Program-made: the position numbers and the translations under genes
NCBI RefSeq assembly: GCF_001183965.1
Contig: NZ_LFZV01000001.1
Location: 2,400,296-2,464,295 of the forward strand
DNA length: 64,000 nucleotides
Direction: 5' to 3'
Origin: Bacillus sp. FJAT-27916
GTDB taxonomy: Bacteria > Bacillota > Bacilli > Bacillales > Pradoshiaceae
In this document: in pieces, positions 1 to 8,298 of the stretch
Numbering within the stretch: the first letter of the stretch is position 1
Layout of the letters: each line of letters begins with the position of its first letter
Notes under the pieces: generated by a model
What the model was told of the DNA's origin: nothing
The model's input: the letters and a program-made list of their open reading frames with translations, nothing else
Database searches by the model: none

Positions 1-570
1 TACCGTACGATGGCCAAGGCAACAGAGGTTCACCGTCAGGTACCCAACCATTTGAACCGCCAGTTTGACCAACAGGAACCAGGGAAAGTCTTCTTGACCG
101 ACATCACCTACCTGCAAATCCGCGGTGGGAAGACTGCTTATTTGTCTTGCGTGAAAGATGTGGCGACACGAGGTATCGTCGCCTATGAACTCTCGACAAG
201 CCTACGGATGGAGATAGTCTACCGAACATTAACCAAGTTAGAAAGTTGTTATGGGAATCAATTACATCCAGAAGCAATGATTCATTCGGATCAAGGGTTT
301 CATTACACGCATCCTGAATATCAATCTCGCGTGAAAGAGATGGGGCTCTTACAGTCCATGTCACGAAGGGGAAACTGCCTGGACAACGCCCCAATGGAAT
401 CCTTCTTTGGACATATGAAGGACGAAGTTCCTTATAAGGAGGCAAACAGTTTGGCAGAACTAAAATATATGATTGATGATTATATGGATTACTATAACAA
501 TACGAGAAAGCAATGGACATTAAAAAAGATGACTCCGGCAGCTTACCGAAGTCATCTCATCGCCGCATAA
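1..570 (+). CDS. IS3-family transposase OrfB, C-terminal part (5' end outside window)
   Basis: This is the DDE integrase-type catalytic subunit of an IS3/IS150 transposase, which cuts and joins the element ends through a circular intermediate. The frame is open to the first base of the window, so the visible ATG at 10 is internal. The rve catalytic core is clear: the first aspartate in LTDITYL, the second in IHSDQG and the glutamate in PMESFFGHMK. The C-terminus has the usual MTPAAYR motif. No frameshift or stop is seen in the visible part, so the transposase may be functional if the 5' part is intact. Confidence 0.93.
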   Translation, partial: YRTMAKATEVHRQVPNHLNRQFDQQEPGKVFLTDITYLQIRGGKTAYLSCVKDVATRGIVAYELSTSLRMEIVYRTLTKLESCYGNQLHPEAMIHSDQGFHYTHPEYQSRVKEMGLLQSMSRRGNCLDNAPMESFFGHMKDEVPYKEANSLAELKYMIDDYMDYYNNTRKQWTLKKMTPAAYRSHLIAA

Positions 571-591
571 ACACGGCACATCCCTTTTTAT

Positions 592-621
592 TAAACTGTC
601 TACTTTATAGGGTGCAGTTCA
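592..621. repeat. Right terminal inverted repeat of the IS3-family element
   Basis: About 30 nt ending GGGTGCAGTTCA on the plus strand. The position is fixed by the end of the transposase gene (570) and by the DUF485 frame that breaks off at base 622. The left copy is outside the window, so the match between ends cannot be checked. Confidence 0.75.
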
Positions 622-755
622 GTGGTAGGTAATATAAACTTCTTCTTTTGATGAATTAGACTTTTGAATTCCTCTGTTTCTATCAATTCATCATACTTCT
701 TTTCCCTTTGGACTAATGAATCCTCCGATTGTACAATTTGATTTTCAGCCTCCAT
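622..755 (-). pseudogene. DUF485 membrane protein, 5' fragment cut by IS insertion
   Basis: About 44 codons remain: an N-terminal soluble stretch followed by the DUF485 signature ETEEFKSLIHQKKKFILPT. This motif normally leads directly into the first of two membrane helices. The frame then enters the IS end (ELHPIK), so both helices are lost. The start is ATG at 755 (or 758), downstream of AGGAGG at 762-767. DUF485 proteins are typically encoded just upstream of an ActP/YwcA-type sodium:solute (acetate) symporter, which would lie across the IS outside the window. That symporter may have lost its promoter or gained one from the IS. A cre-like site lies 70 nt upstream. Confidence 0.8.
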
Positions 756-826
756 CATACTCCTCCTGATATCACATATTTTTTTACAGCGTATTACCAT
801 GTTATATATTATAAACACCCCCTATT

Positions 827-840
827 TGTAAGCGATTACA
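827..840 (-). promoter_or_regulatory. cre-like site upstream of DUF485/actP-type operon
   Basis: TGTAAGCGATTACA agrees with the CcpA consensus TGWAARCGYTWNCW at 13 of 14 positions. It is nearly palindromic and lies about 70 nt upstream of the DUF485 start. Catabolite repression of an acetate-uptake operon by CcpA is the natural reading; CcpA binding is inferred. Confidence 0.65.
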
Positions 841-1035
841 TATGAGGGTGGAATTCTATAATGGATGAGTAAAATTCGCGGATTGATTTCCAATCAACTG
901 TACAATTCAAAGAGGTGGAAAGATTAGTTTTAGGAATATTCAGATAATTACGAGCGTTTGTAATTTGTTATATTAAATATAGCATCAGTGGGAAAACATG
1001 TAAATATATCTCTTTATTTTTTGATAGAGAAGAAC

Positions 1036-1064
1036 ATACAAAAAAAGGAGTTATTCACTCCTTT
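1036..1064 (-). terminator. Rho-independent terminator of paaX
   Basis: An 8-bp stem (AAAGGAGT / ACTCCTTT, 1044-1051 with 1057-1064) is followed by a T run on the minus strand, 39 nt beyond the paaX stop codon. Confidence 0.85.
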
Positions 1065-1102
1065 TCTTGTAAAGAGAACTCACCCATTCTATAACGTCAG
1101 GA

Positions 1103-1984
1103 TCACTCGCTTATATACGGATGAGCATAGGCATCATACTGTTTATCCTTATTCCTCAATTCATTATCTTTTTCAAAGATATGCTCGAAGAAGCGGGATG
1201 CCGGCTCGGCCAGCAATTCATAGTATTGCTTAAAGAGCATCGCTGCTGGGCTTCCGGACCATACTTCAGGCAGTAATTCCTTTGGCAGTCCTGGGTCTAC
1301 GAATAAAGATTTACGATATTCATGCACCAAATAGGTTCTTGCCACAAAGCATTCCGCATCGCTCAATTGACCTTTTTGGAGCATATTTTGGTGGATGATA
1401 TATTTTTCACTGTATTTCGTGATAAAGTCCTTGTACTTCTCATCCGTTTGTTCGAGTGACCAGCTTCGTCTCACAATGGATTCGAAGGAATGCGGACCCA
1501 AATATTCGGAAATAAAGAAATCCACATATTCCTCAATTTCATACTTTTTGAAAATGAGTTCAACCTCGCGTTCTAGATTGTTAGGGGTAATCCACACGCT
1601 GTTCGTGAAGCTGCCAAAGCCGCTCCAAATTAATTCCTTTCTGAGCTCATCCCTTAAGTGTCGTTTGTCCTCGGGAATGGAATAAATGAGAATTCGCCAT
1701 TTCCCGTCCCAGGAGTGAGGCTTTACGCGGAAAATCCGTTTTCCGGCCTCATCAATCCGTTTGATGCCTTGCTCCGTCAGGAAATAATAGCTTTTATTGC
1801 CAATTCGCTCTGATTGGACCCAGCCGCTTTTGTACATACGGGACATAGCTACCCTGACTGCCTGCTCATTATGGCCAAATGCGTCAAGGAGCTGAATGAG
1901 GCTACCGACCCAAATTTTATTCCCATAATGTCGAATGTAATCTCCATATAACGTGAAAATCATTGATTGTGTATTGTCCGGCAT
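1103..1984 (-). CDS. paaX: PaaX, repressor of the phenylacetate operon
   Basis: PaaX-family transcriptional repressor (293 aa, usual family size), released from DNA by phenylacetyl-CoA in studied systems. The N-terminal winged helix-turn-helix (about residues 1-85) includes AVRVAMSRMYKSGWV, typical of PaaX. The middle and C-terminal PaaX domains follow (KWRILIYSIPE at about 95; FISEYLGPHS). The gene is last in the paa cluster, 154 nt after paaJ on the same strand, so it may be co-transcribed or have its own promoter in that gap. Start ATG at 1984 has a modest GAGTG upstream. Its targets are probably the inverted repeats upstream of paaK and the related copies upstream of paaA. Confidence 0.93.
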   Translation of the reverse strand: MPDNTQSMIFTLYGDYIRHYGNKIWVGSLIQLLDAFGHNEQAVRVAMSRMYKSGWVQSERIGNKSYYFLTEQGIKRIDEAGKRIFRVKPHSWDGKWRILIYSIPEDKRHLRDELRKELIWSGFGSFTNSVWITPNNLEREVELIFKKYEIEEYVDFFISEYLGPHSFESIVRRSWSLEQTDEKYKDFITKYSEKYIIHQNMLQKGQLSDAECFVARTYLVHEYRKSLFVDPGLPKELLPEVWSGSPAAMLFKQYYELLAEPASRFFEHIFEKDNELRNKDKQYDAYAHPYISE

Positions 1985-2138
1985 GTCATCACTCTTTCTA
2001 TCTGCCTATATTCAGTCTCACTGAAGAGCAGAGCGTCTATTTCCGTCGTTAGGAACGTTCAGGACGAATCCTATCTTCCGTACACTCCAATTAGTTTCAT
2101 TTTATCATCTTTCTGTTATTTCAGTAAATTCAAAAAGG

Positions 2139-3341
2139 TCAGTCTGTTCCTTGGACAATAAGTGAGATGCCCTGGCCAACCCCTACACACATGGTTGCAA
2201 GCCCATACCTTGCCTCTGTCTTTTTCATCTCATGGATGAGCGTTGTGAGGATTCTTGCTCCGCTAGCTCCAAGCGGATGCCCAAGGGCAATTGCTCCGCC
2301 GTTCACATTTACCTTTTCAGAATCGAGCTCTAATTGGCGAATGCACTCCAGCGATTGGGAGGCGAATGCCTCATTTAGCTCAATCAGATCGAGATCTCCT
2401 GCTGTTAAACCTGCCCGCTTCAGTACCTTCCTCGTGGAATAGATTGGCCCAATTCCCATTACAGATGGCTCAACTCCGGCCGCGGCACTTGCTACATATT
2501 TTGCGAGCGGCTTAACACCAAGCTCCTGCGCCTTCTCAGCACTCATGATTAGAAGAGCGGAGGCACCGTCATTCACCCCCGAAGCATTACCGGCCGTAAC
2601 GGATCCCCCAGCAAATATGGGCTTCAGACGGCTTAGCTTTTGGGCGGTTGTGTTAAAGCGTGGATGCTCATCTTGATCGATTCGCATTTGATTTCCTTTT
2701 CTGTCATGAAACTCTACCGGGACAATCTCATCGGCAAAACGATTTCCTTCAATCGCTTTCTGTGCCTTCGCCTGGCTTTCGGCTGCAAATTGGTCCTGGT
2801 CTTCACGGCTTATATGAAAACGCTCAGCTACATTCTCAGCTGTCTTCGGCATGGTTTCTGCCCCAAACATTTCTTCTAATCTTTGATTCGTGAAACGCCA
2901 GCCAATCGTCGTATCCTGCAGCTCCATTGACCCGCGCGGGAATTCCTGTTCAGGCTTTGCCATTACATAGGGGGCACGCGTCATGCTTTCGGTTCCGCCA
3001 ACGATGAAGATATCCCCTTCTCCCATTGCAATAGCCCTTGCTCCATAGATGACCGCATCCAGACCTGATCCGCAGAGGCGGTTTATCGTTGTTCCTGCCA
3101 CCTCCACTGGAAGCCCTGCGAGGAGAGCCGCCATCCGGGCGACATTTCTATTGTCTTCTCCTGCTTGGTTCGCATTGCCAAGTACGACTTCCTCGATTGT
3201 GGATGGCGCTATCTCTGGGTTTCGCTCAAGCAGGGCCTCGATGACAATTGCCGCCAAGTCATCCGGCCGAACGGCTTTGAGTGCGCCCTTATATCGCCCG
3301 ATTGGTGTACGGACGGCATCAACGATGACTACTTCTCTCAT
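2139..3341 (-). CDS. paaJ: Thiolase, 3-oxoadipyl-CoA/3-oxo-5,6-dehydrosuberyl-CoA thiolase
   Basis: Thiolase of the PcaF/PaaJ type (400 aa) that performs the two thiolytic steps of phenylacetate degradation, releasing acetyl-CoA and finally succinyl-CoA. The nucleophilic cysteine is in [10 protein letters not shown] (about residue 90), the histidine in [12 protein letters not shown] (about 355) and the second cysteine in MCVGVGQG (about 386). The start is ATG at 3341 after GGAGGAAGAGAA. It overlaps the paaH stop by 4 nt, which indicates translational coupling. Context rather than sequence alone distinguishes it from a beta-ketoadipate thiolase. Confidence 0.9.
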   Translation of the reverse strand: MREVVIVDAVRTPIGRYKGALKAVRPDDLAAIVIEALLERNPEIAPSTIEEVVLGNANQAGEDNRNVARMAALLAGLPVEVAGTTINRLCGSGLDAVIYGARAIAMGEGDIFIVGGTESMTRAPYVMAKPEQEFPRGSMELQDTTIGWRFTNQRLEEMFGAETMPKTAENVAERFHISREDQDQFAAESQAKAQKAIEGNRFADEIVPVEFHDRKGNQMRIDQDEHPRFNTTAQKLSRLKPIFAGGSVTAGNASGVNDGASALLIMSAEKAQELGVKPLAKYVASAAAGVEPSVMGIGPIYSTRKVLKRAGLTAGDLDLIELNEAFASQSLECIRQLELDSEKVNVNGGAIALGHPLGASGARILTTLIHEMKKTEARYGLATMCVGVGQGISLIVQGTD

Positions 3342-4210
3342 TTCTCTTCCTCCTTATTTCGATAATCATAGACACCCCTGCCTGACTTTTTGCCTAATCG
3401 GCCGGCTTTGACGTATTGTTCCAGAAGGGGAGCTGGACGATATTTTTCCCCAAGCTTGCTATGTAGATAATTCATATTATTGAGCCGCGCATCTAAACCG
3501 ACCAAATCAACCAGCTCAAATGGACCCATTGGATAGTTCAGTCCTAGTTTTATCGCTTTATCGATTTCTTCCGGAGTACCAAGCCCCTCCTGAAGCATAT
3601 AAAATGCCTCATTTCCAACAAGGCAGCTGATTCGACTGGTGACAAAGCCAGGGAATTCATTAATGACGACAGTCTCTTTCCCCATTTTCTCTGCAACATC
3701 CTTCACAACCGCTACGGTCTCATCACTCGTTTCAAGTCCTTTGACAATTTCAACGAGCGGCATTTTGTGAACCGGGTTGAAGAAATGCATCGCAATGGTC
3801 TTCTCTGGACGATTAGCATAAGAGGCAATTTCTGTCGGACTCATCGTTGAGGTATTAGTGGCAAAATAACAATCTGCCTTCGCGTACTGTTCAATCGTTT
3901 CAAAGACCGCCTTCTTAATCTGTTCCTTTTCAGGAACCGCCTCAATGATCAGCTCTGCCTCTTCAGCTGCTTTCTCAAGTGAGGATGAAAAGAATAAACG
4001 TCCTTTCGCCTCCTCAGCCTTTTCCGGACTGAGCTTGCCATACTGAATCCCTTTCTCCATAATGGCTTCAATCTCTGTTTGGGCACTATCTAATGCAGCT
4101 GTATTCACATCAACAATCGTCACCCTGAAGCCGCCCACCGCTCCTGCATAGGCAATGCCTCTTCCCATGACACCTGAGCCTACTACCGTGATATTCGTAA
4201 TAATAGCCAT
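3338..4210 (-). CDS. paaH: 3-hydroxyacyl-CoA dehydrogenase PaaH
   Basis: NAD-dependent 3-hydroxyadipyl-CoA dehydrogenase (290 aa, single-domain HBD type). The Rossmann motif GSGVMGRGIAYAGA is at residues 11-24. The catalytic His is in MHFFNPVHKMPLVEI (about 141-155), followed by the conserved NEFPGFVTSRI. The C-terminal helical domain has the usual NYPMGPFELVDLVGLD. The start is ATG at 4210 with AAAGGAGAAG directly upstream. It lies 76 nt after the aldehyde dehydrogenase and is coupled to paaJ by a 4-nt overlap. In the pathway it oxidises the product of the PaaF hydratase. Confidence 0.92.
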   Translation of the reverse strand: MAIITNITVVGSGVMGRGIAYAGAVGGFRVTIVDVNTAALDSAQTEIEAIMEKGIQYGKLSPEKAEEAKGRLFFSSSLEKAAEEAELIIEAVPEKEQIKKAVFETIEQYAKADCYFATNTSTMSPTEIASYANRPEKTIAMHFFNPVHKMPLVEIVKGLETSDETVAVVKDVAEKMGKETVVINEFPGFVTSRISCLVGNEAFYMLQEGLGTPEEIDKAIKLGLNYPMGPFELVDLVGLDARLNNMNYLHSKLGEKYRPAPLLEQYVKAGRLGKKSGRGVYDYRNKEEEK

Positions 4211-4286
4211 CTTCTCCTTTCATATTAGAAAGGCCATTTTTGCAAATGACCTTTCCGCATACTCTCACATTCTATTAATGAACGAA

Positions 4287-5783
4287 TCACTGAATACCGA
4301 ACGGGTTTAACGGACGGCTTCCATAATAGGAAACAATGCTTTTTGTCTCCGTATATAAGTCTAGTGTTTCTATACATAGCTCACGTCCGAAGCCGGATTG
4401 CTTGTAGCCGCCAAACGGTGTACCCGGGAACGCTGAGAATGGACAGTTAACCATGACGATTCCCGCCTGGATTTGATTGCCGACACGTGTAGCACGGGCC
4501 CCATCCTTTGTCCAGACAGCTGACCCGAGTCCATACTCTGTGTCATTAGCGAGTTTGATCGCTTCCTTTTCATCCTTAAAGGTCATGACAACAACAACCG
4601 GTCCGAAGATTTCTTCCTGTACCGCTTTCATTTCATGAGTCACATTTGTGATGACCGTCGGCTCATACCAATAGCCATTCTCATACCCTTCTACGACGGC
4701 TGCCTTGCCTCCTGTCAGGATTTCCGCTCCATCGGCAATAGCTGACTTCACATAACCGTCAATGACATCCAGCTGATTTTGGTCAATGACCGCACCTACA
4801 TGGGATCCTTTACTGAACGGATCTCCTAATTGGAGCTTTTTCGTTTTCTCCGTAAACTTAGCGATAAACTCCTCATAAATATCCTCGTGGACATAAAGCC
4901 TTGACCTTGCCTCACAGGATTGACCAGTATTATAGAAGATTCCGTATAAAGACCCGTCTACTGCCGCATCGATATCTGCGTCCTCAAACACGATATTAGG
5001 GGATTTTCCGCCCAGCTCCAGCGTGACCCGCTTCAATGTCTGTGAAGCCTTGCCCATGATGTCCCTGCCGATAGGAGTGGAGCCGGTGAAAGCGACCTTA
5101 TCAACCTTTGGATGTTCAACCAGATAATTGCCTACCTCAGATCCAGAACCTGGAATGATGTTAACCACACCGTTTGGAACACCGGCCTCTAAGCAGATTT
5201 CCCCGAGAATAATAGCGGTTAGCGGTGTTAAGGATGCCGGCTTCACGATAACTGAGCAGCCAGCTGCGATGGCAGGAGCAATCTTCCAGGCAGCCATCAT
5301 CATCGGATAGTTCCAAGGAATAATTTGTGCGCAAACACCTACCGGTTCCTTTTCCGTATAGTTTTGAAATTGCCCAGCAACATTATTGACCGACCCGCGG
5401 TGTCCCACAATAGCGCCGGCATAGAATTCAAAATCCTCAATCGCCTGCATAACCTGCCCTTGAGCCGTTGAAATCGTTTTTCCGCTGTTCAATATCTCTA
5501 ATTCAACTAATTCATTGAATCGGGCGCGCATAATGGAGGCAATCTTGTTCAATACACGGGACCGTTTATTGACCGATGTTTTTTTCCATTTTCCATGGTC
5601 GAACGCTTCCCTTGCTGCTTGCACAGCTTTCTCCGCATCCTCCTTCGTCGCCTTTGCCACCTTGGCAATCAATTCTCCAGTTGCTGGATTAAATGCCTCA
5701 ATGGTCCCGCCGTTAGAGCTTTCCACTCGCTCCCCATTAATGATCAAATGATAAAAATCCCGCTTCATGTCCATTTGTTCCAT
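4287..5783 (-). CDS. Aldehyde dehydrogenase, stand-alone counterpart of PaaZ dehydrogenase half
   Basis: NAD(P)-dependent aldehyde dehydrogenase (498 aa). Catalytic residues are visible: the Asn in IIPWNYPM, the Glu in LELGGKSPN and the Cys in NTGQSCEARSR. In the paa pathway the ring-opened 3-oxo-5,6-dehydrosuberyl-CoA semialdehyde must be oxidised. In E. coli the N-terminal half of the fused PaaZ does this; here the enzyme ends after the ALDH domain, with no MaoC-like hydratase. The ring-hydrolysing step must therefore come from another protein. By sequence it looks like the broad betaine/aminoaldehyde class, so the assignment rests on the operon. Start ATG at 5783, with AGAGGA some distance upstream. 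Confidence 0.75.
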   Translation of the reverse strand: MEQMDMKRDFYHLIINGERVESSNGGTIEAFNPATGELIAKVAKATKEDAEKAVQAAREAFDHGKWKKTSVNKRSRVLNKIASIMRARFNELVELEILNSGKTISTAQGQVMQAIEDFEFYAGAIVGHRGSVNNVAGQFQNYTEKEPVGVCAQIIPWNYPMMMAAWKIAPAIAAGCSVIVKPASLTPLTAIILGEICLEAGVPNGVVNIIPGSGSEVGNYLVEHPKVDKVAFTGSTPIGRDIMGKASQTLKRVTLELGGKSPNIVFEDADIDAAVDGSLYGIFYNTGQSCEARSRLYVHEDIYEEFIAKFTEKTKKLQLGDPFSKGSHVGAVIDQNQLDVIDGYVKSAIADGAEILTGGKAAVVEGYENGYWYEPTVITNVTHEMKAVQEEIFGPVVVVMTFKDEKEAIKLANDTEYGLGSAVWTKDGARATRVGNQIQAGIVMVNCPFSAFPGTPFGGYKQSGFGRELCIETLDLYTETKSIVSYYGSRPLNPFGIQ

Positions 5784-5888
5784 TTGTCGTTTATCCTCTA
5801 CTTTAGCTATTGGAATCTACCCCTTTGTCGTAATTTTTTGTTTGAATGGCACCTATTTACCTGCCCGTAAACGCCCGATTGGCTCACC

Positions 5889-6662
5889 TTACCCTCCAAT
5901 GAAGTGAGGTTTTCGTTTTTCCAGGTAGGCTGTTACGCCTTCGTTATAATCCTTCGTTAAACCTGCTAAGCGCTGGCCTTCTGCTTCGACCTTTAAATAC
6001 TGGTCAAATGACAGATGGTAAGAGGCTTCTAATGATTGTTTGATCAGGCCGATTGCCTTCGTTGGCTTACTGGCCACCTTCTCAGCAAAAGCAGCAACCT
6101 GCTCCTTCCATTCCTCTACCTCAATCACTTTTGTCGCGAGTCCCAGCTGTTCTGCCTGTGCAGCAGATACTTTCTCACCAAGCAAGGAAAGCTCGATGGC
6201 CTTTGCTTGGCCAATCATCCTCGTGAGATAATACAAATTCCCGCAGTCTGGTATTAATCCGATATTGACGAACGCATTTACAAAGCTTGCCTTCTCGGAT
6301 ACTAGACGGAAATCACAGGCAAGTGCCAGGCTGAACCCAGCTCCAGCAGCCACGCCATTGATGGCAGCGATTATCGGCTTTTCACAGTTGGCAATTTCCT
6401 TGATCATGGGACCATATGAATCAAGGAGAACATCCGCCAAATTCGTTTCAGGTGTTACCTCTGTTAAATCCTGCCCGGCACAGAAGGCTCTCCCCTCCCC
6501 TGTAATGACAATGGCTCGTACTTCCTGATTTTCCTCGGATTCTTTTACAGCCTGCTGGATTTCCTCATTCATCCTGCGTGTGAAAGCATTTAATTTCTCG
6601 GGCCGGTTCAACCCAATCCAGGCGACAGCGCTCTCAACCTTGTACTTTATGGTTTCATACAT
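5889..6662 (-). CDS. paaG: PaaG-type enoyl-CoA isomerase (epoxide-to-oxepin)
   Basis: Crotonase-fold enzyme (257 aa) expected to isomerise ring-1,2-epoxyphenylacetyl-CoA to oxepin-CoA. Two features match PaaG rather than a plain hydratase. One is FCAGQDL at about 62. The other is GLIPDCG, where the aspartate is the PaaG catalytic residue and replaces the second hydratase glutamate; the first glutamate position is also changed (AGAGFSLALACD). The start is ATG at 6662, chosen because AAGGGG lies 8 nt upstream; a GTG at 6671 falls inside that ribosome site. It is 12 nt after the paaF stop. Confidence 0.88.
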   Translation of the reverse strand: MYETIKYKVESAVAWIGLNRPEKLNAFTRRMNEEIQQAVKESEENQEVRAIVITGEGRAFCAGQDLTEVTPETNLADVLLDSYGPMIKEIANCEKPIIAAINGVAAGAGFSLALACDFRLVSEKASFVNAFVNIGLIPDCGNLYYLTRMIGQAKAIELSLLGEKVSAAQAEQLGLATKVIEVEEWKEQVAAFAEKVASKPTKAIGLIKQSLEASYHLSFDQYLKVEAEGQRLAGLTKDYNEGVTAYLEKRKPHFIGG

Positions 6663-6674
6663 GGATAACACCCC

Positions 6675-7451
6675 TTATCTGCCGATGAAATTTGGTTTCC
6701 TTTTCTCTACAAATGCGTTCATGCCTTCCTTTTGATCCTCTGAGGCAAATAGCATGTAAAAATTCTTCCGCTCATATTGCATGCCCTCATAAAGGGAATA
6801 ATCAACGGCCTTATGTACCGATTCCTTAATCAGCCGAACAGCAAGCGGTGCTTGAGCAGCGATGCGCCCTGCCATTCCTTTTGCTTCTTCAAGGACGTTC
6901 TCCGGCTCCGTTATCCGATTGATGATGCCATATTGCAGGGCCGTTTCGGCCTTTATTCTTTCCCCTGTTAACATCCATTCGAGCGCTTTCGTCTTCCCAA
7001 CCAGTTTCGTCAGCCTTTGTGTTCCCCCGGCACCTGGCATCACCCCAAGTGTGACCTCAGGAAAACTGAAACGGGTATCACTTCCAGCCACTAAGAGATC
7101 GCAGGCTAAGGCTAGTTCAAATCCACCGCCGAGCACATATCCCTTAACCGCACCGATGATTGGTTTCTTCACGAGACTTAATCGGTCCCAATCCGCAAAT
7201 TGATTGCGCAGCTCCATCTCGACAGCCGTCTCATCAGCCATCTCATCAATATCTGCACCAGCCGAGAAGGCTTGTCCATTGCCGGATATCAGGATGACCC
7301 GAACCGTAGAATCAGCGTCAAAGCTCTCTGCCGCCGTGACAATTTCATGGACCATTTGTCGATTTAATGCATTAAGCTGCTTAGGCCGGTTTAGGACAAT
7401 ATGGCCGATAGGGGCCTCAATCGATGCTTCAATGAATTGAAACCCGTGCAT
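6675..7451 (-). CDS. paaF: Enoyl-CoA hydratase PaaF
   Basis: Crotonase family (258 aa), probably the 2,3-dehydroadipyl-CoA hydratase. Both catalytic glutamates are present: GGGFELALACD (oxyanion-hole region) and FPEVTLGVMPGAGGTQ. This makes it the true hydratase of the pair, in contrast to the neighbouring PaaG-like protein. The ATG at 7451 is preferred: GAGG, lying inside the last codons of the EthD gene, is 11 nt upstream. A longer frame would begin at 7469 inside that gene. The start lies one base beyond the EthD stop codon, so the two genes are tightly coupled. Confidence 0.88.
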   Translation of the reverse strand: MHGFQFIEASIEAPIGHIVLNRPKQLNALNRQMVHEIVTAAESFDADSTVRVILISGNGQAFSAGADIDEMADETAVEMELRNQFADWDRLSLVKKPIIGAVKGYVLGGGFELALACDLLVAGSDTRFSFPEVTLGVMPGAGGTQRLTKLVGKTKALEWMLTGERIKAETALQYGIINRITEPENVLEEAKGMAGRIAAQAPLAVRLIKESVHKAVDYSLYEGMQYERKNFYMLFASEDQKEGMNAFVEKRKPNFIGR

Positions 7452-7452
7452 C

Positions 7453-7755
7453 TTACACTTCCTCGCCAATCATCAATGTGACTAAGTCACCTGCAAATCC
7501 CATTAAATCCTTGCCTGATGCCTTTCCTTCTGCAGAGCGCATGCCATTTTGAAGGGCTTCATGATTCTCATAGTACATTTCACAAAGAATATAGTAGTCA
7601 GACTCCTTGCCCATCGGCGTGCCGACAATTTTTGTTACTTCCATTCTTTGCAGGCCTGGAATCTTTTCTGTGATTGGACCGTGTACATTGAAATAATGTT
7701 CATCGAATGCTTCTTTATCCTTCGGTTGTTTATAGAGAGCGATTAATTTGACCAT
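7453..7755 (-). CDS. EthD-family small protein
   Basis: EthD/dimeric alpha-beta barrel protein (100 aa) with the characteristic YFNVHGPITEKIPGL near residues 21-36. EthD proteins occur beside oxygenase or reductase systems; the reaction is unknown in most cases. Here the gene lies between paaD and paaF, which suggests a chaperone, dehydratase or detoxification role for an unstable ring intermediate. The start is ATG at 7755, preceded by TGGAGG. I cannot say more about its function. Confidence 0.82.
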   Translation of the reverse strand: MVKLIALYKQPKDKEAFDEHYFNVHGPITEKIPGLQRMEVTKIVGTPMGKESDYYILCEMYYENHEALQNGMRSAEGKASGKDLMGFAGDLVTLMIGEEV

Positions 7756-7773
7756 TTTTATTCCTCCATTTTT

Positions 7774-8271
7774 TTACATAGATTTAATCATTGGTTTCAT
7801 TGCTTCAAACGGGTTCTTGCATGACTTGCAGTAAAGGATGCTTCTGCATGCCGTCGGGCCGAAAATATTCTCAAGCGTCACATAGGTTGAACCGCAGTAT
7901 GGGCAATCTACATGCCAGGAGCCGTCATCGGCCATATGCTTTGGAGGAGGGGATATGCCAAATGCCTTTAAGCCTGCCTTGCCTTTTTCAGAGACGCGGT
8001 CAGAGGTCCAGGATGGCGAATGCAGAAACTCCACCTTTACCTCATTTGTGTGTGGCAGCTTCTTAAGGCTTGCCTCTACATTCTTCTGAATAATCGGCAA
8101 TGCGGGACAACCGAGAAAGGTCGGCAGCATTTTGACGGTTATGCAGGAATCCGTAATAAGCACATCCTCGACCATTCCTAAATCAACCACACTGACTGTA
8201 TTGATTTCGGGATCTTTCACGTCTTCAAGTGCCTCATAAACCTCTTCAGCTGTTATCAATCGATTTGTCAT
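7774..8271 (-). CDS. paaD: PaaD, maturation factor of phenylacetyl-CoA epoxidase
   Basis: PaaD (165 aa): an N-terminal MIP18/DUF59 domain (VKDPEINTVSVVDLGMV) followed by a C-terminal zinc ribbon with CPYCGS near residue 122 and CKSC near 149. PaaD is related to Fe-S assembly factors and is needed for an active PaaABC complex, probably for metal-site assembly. The start is ATG at 8271, preceded by GGAGGGG. It follows paaC by 27 nt. Confidence 0.93.
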   Translation of the reverse strand: MTNRLITAEEVYEALEDVKDPEINTVSVVDLGMVEDVLITDSCITVKMLPTFLGCPALPIIQKNVEASLKKLPHTNEVKVEFLHSPSWTSDRVSEKGKAGLKAFGISPPPKHMADDGSWHVDCPYCGSTYVTLENIFGPTACRSILYCKSCKNPFEAMKPMIKSM

Positions 8272-8298
8272 TTGTCATTCCCCTCCTATATCGCAGCC

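Larger units (their letters stand above)
1..621 (+). mobile_element. IS3-family (IS150-like) insertion sequence, right part
   Basis: The piece consists of the 3' part of the transposase gene and the right terminal inverted repeat. The left end and orfA lie outside the window. The element sits inside a DUF485 gene: the reading frame of that gene runs straight into the repeat. The terminus reads as TGAACTGCACCC on the minus strand, in keeping with the TG...CA ends of IS3 elements. The target duplication cannot be seen without the left end. Confidence 0.9.
756..1102. other. Intergenic region between broken DUF485 gene and paaX
   Basis: The region holds the ribosome binding site of the DUF485 fragment (762-767), a cre-like palindrome (827-840) and the paaX terminator (1036-1064). 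The rest is AT-rich and shows no convincing gene; a plus-strand frame across 988-1233 is the shadow of paaX. Confidence 0.6.

Noticed and set aside
988-1233. Plus-strand open frame of 81 codons
   Set aside because: It spans the paaX terminator and the antisense of the paaX 3' end; no ribosome site and no family resemblance.
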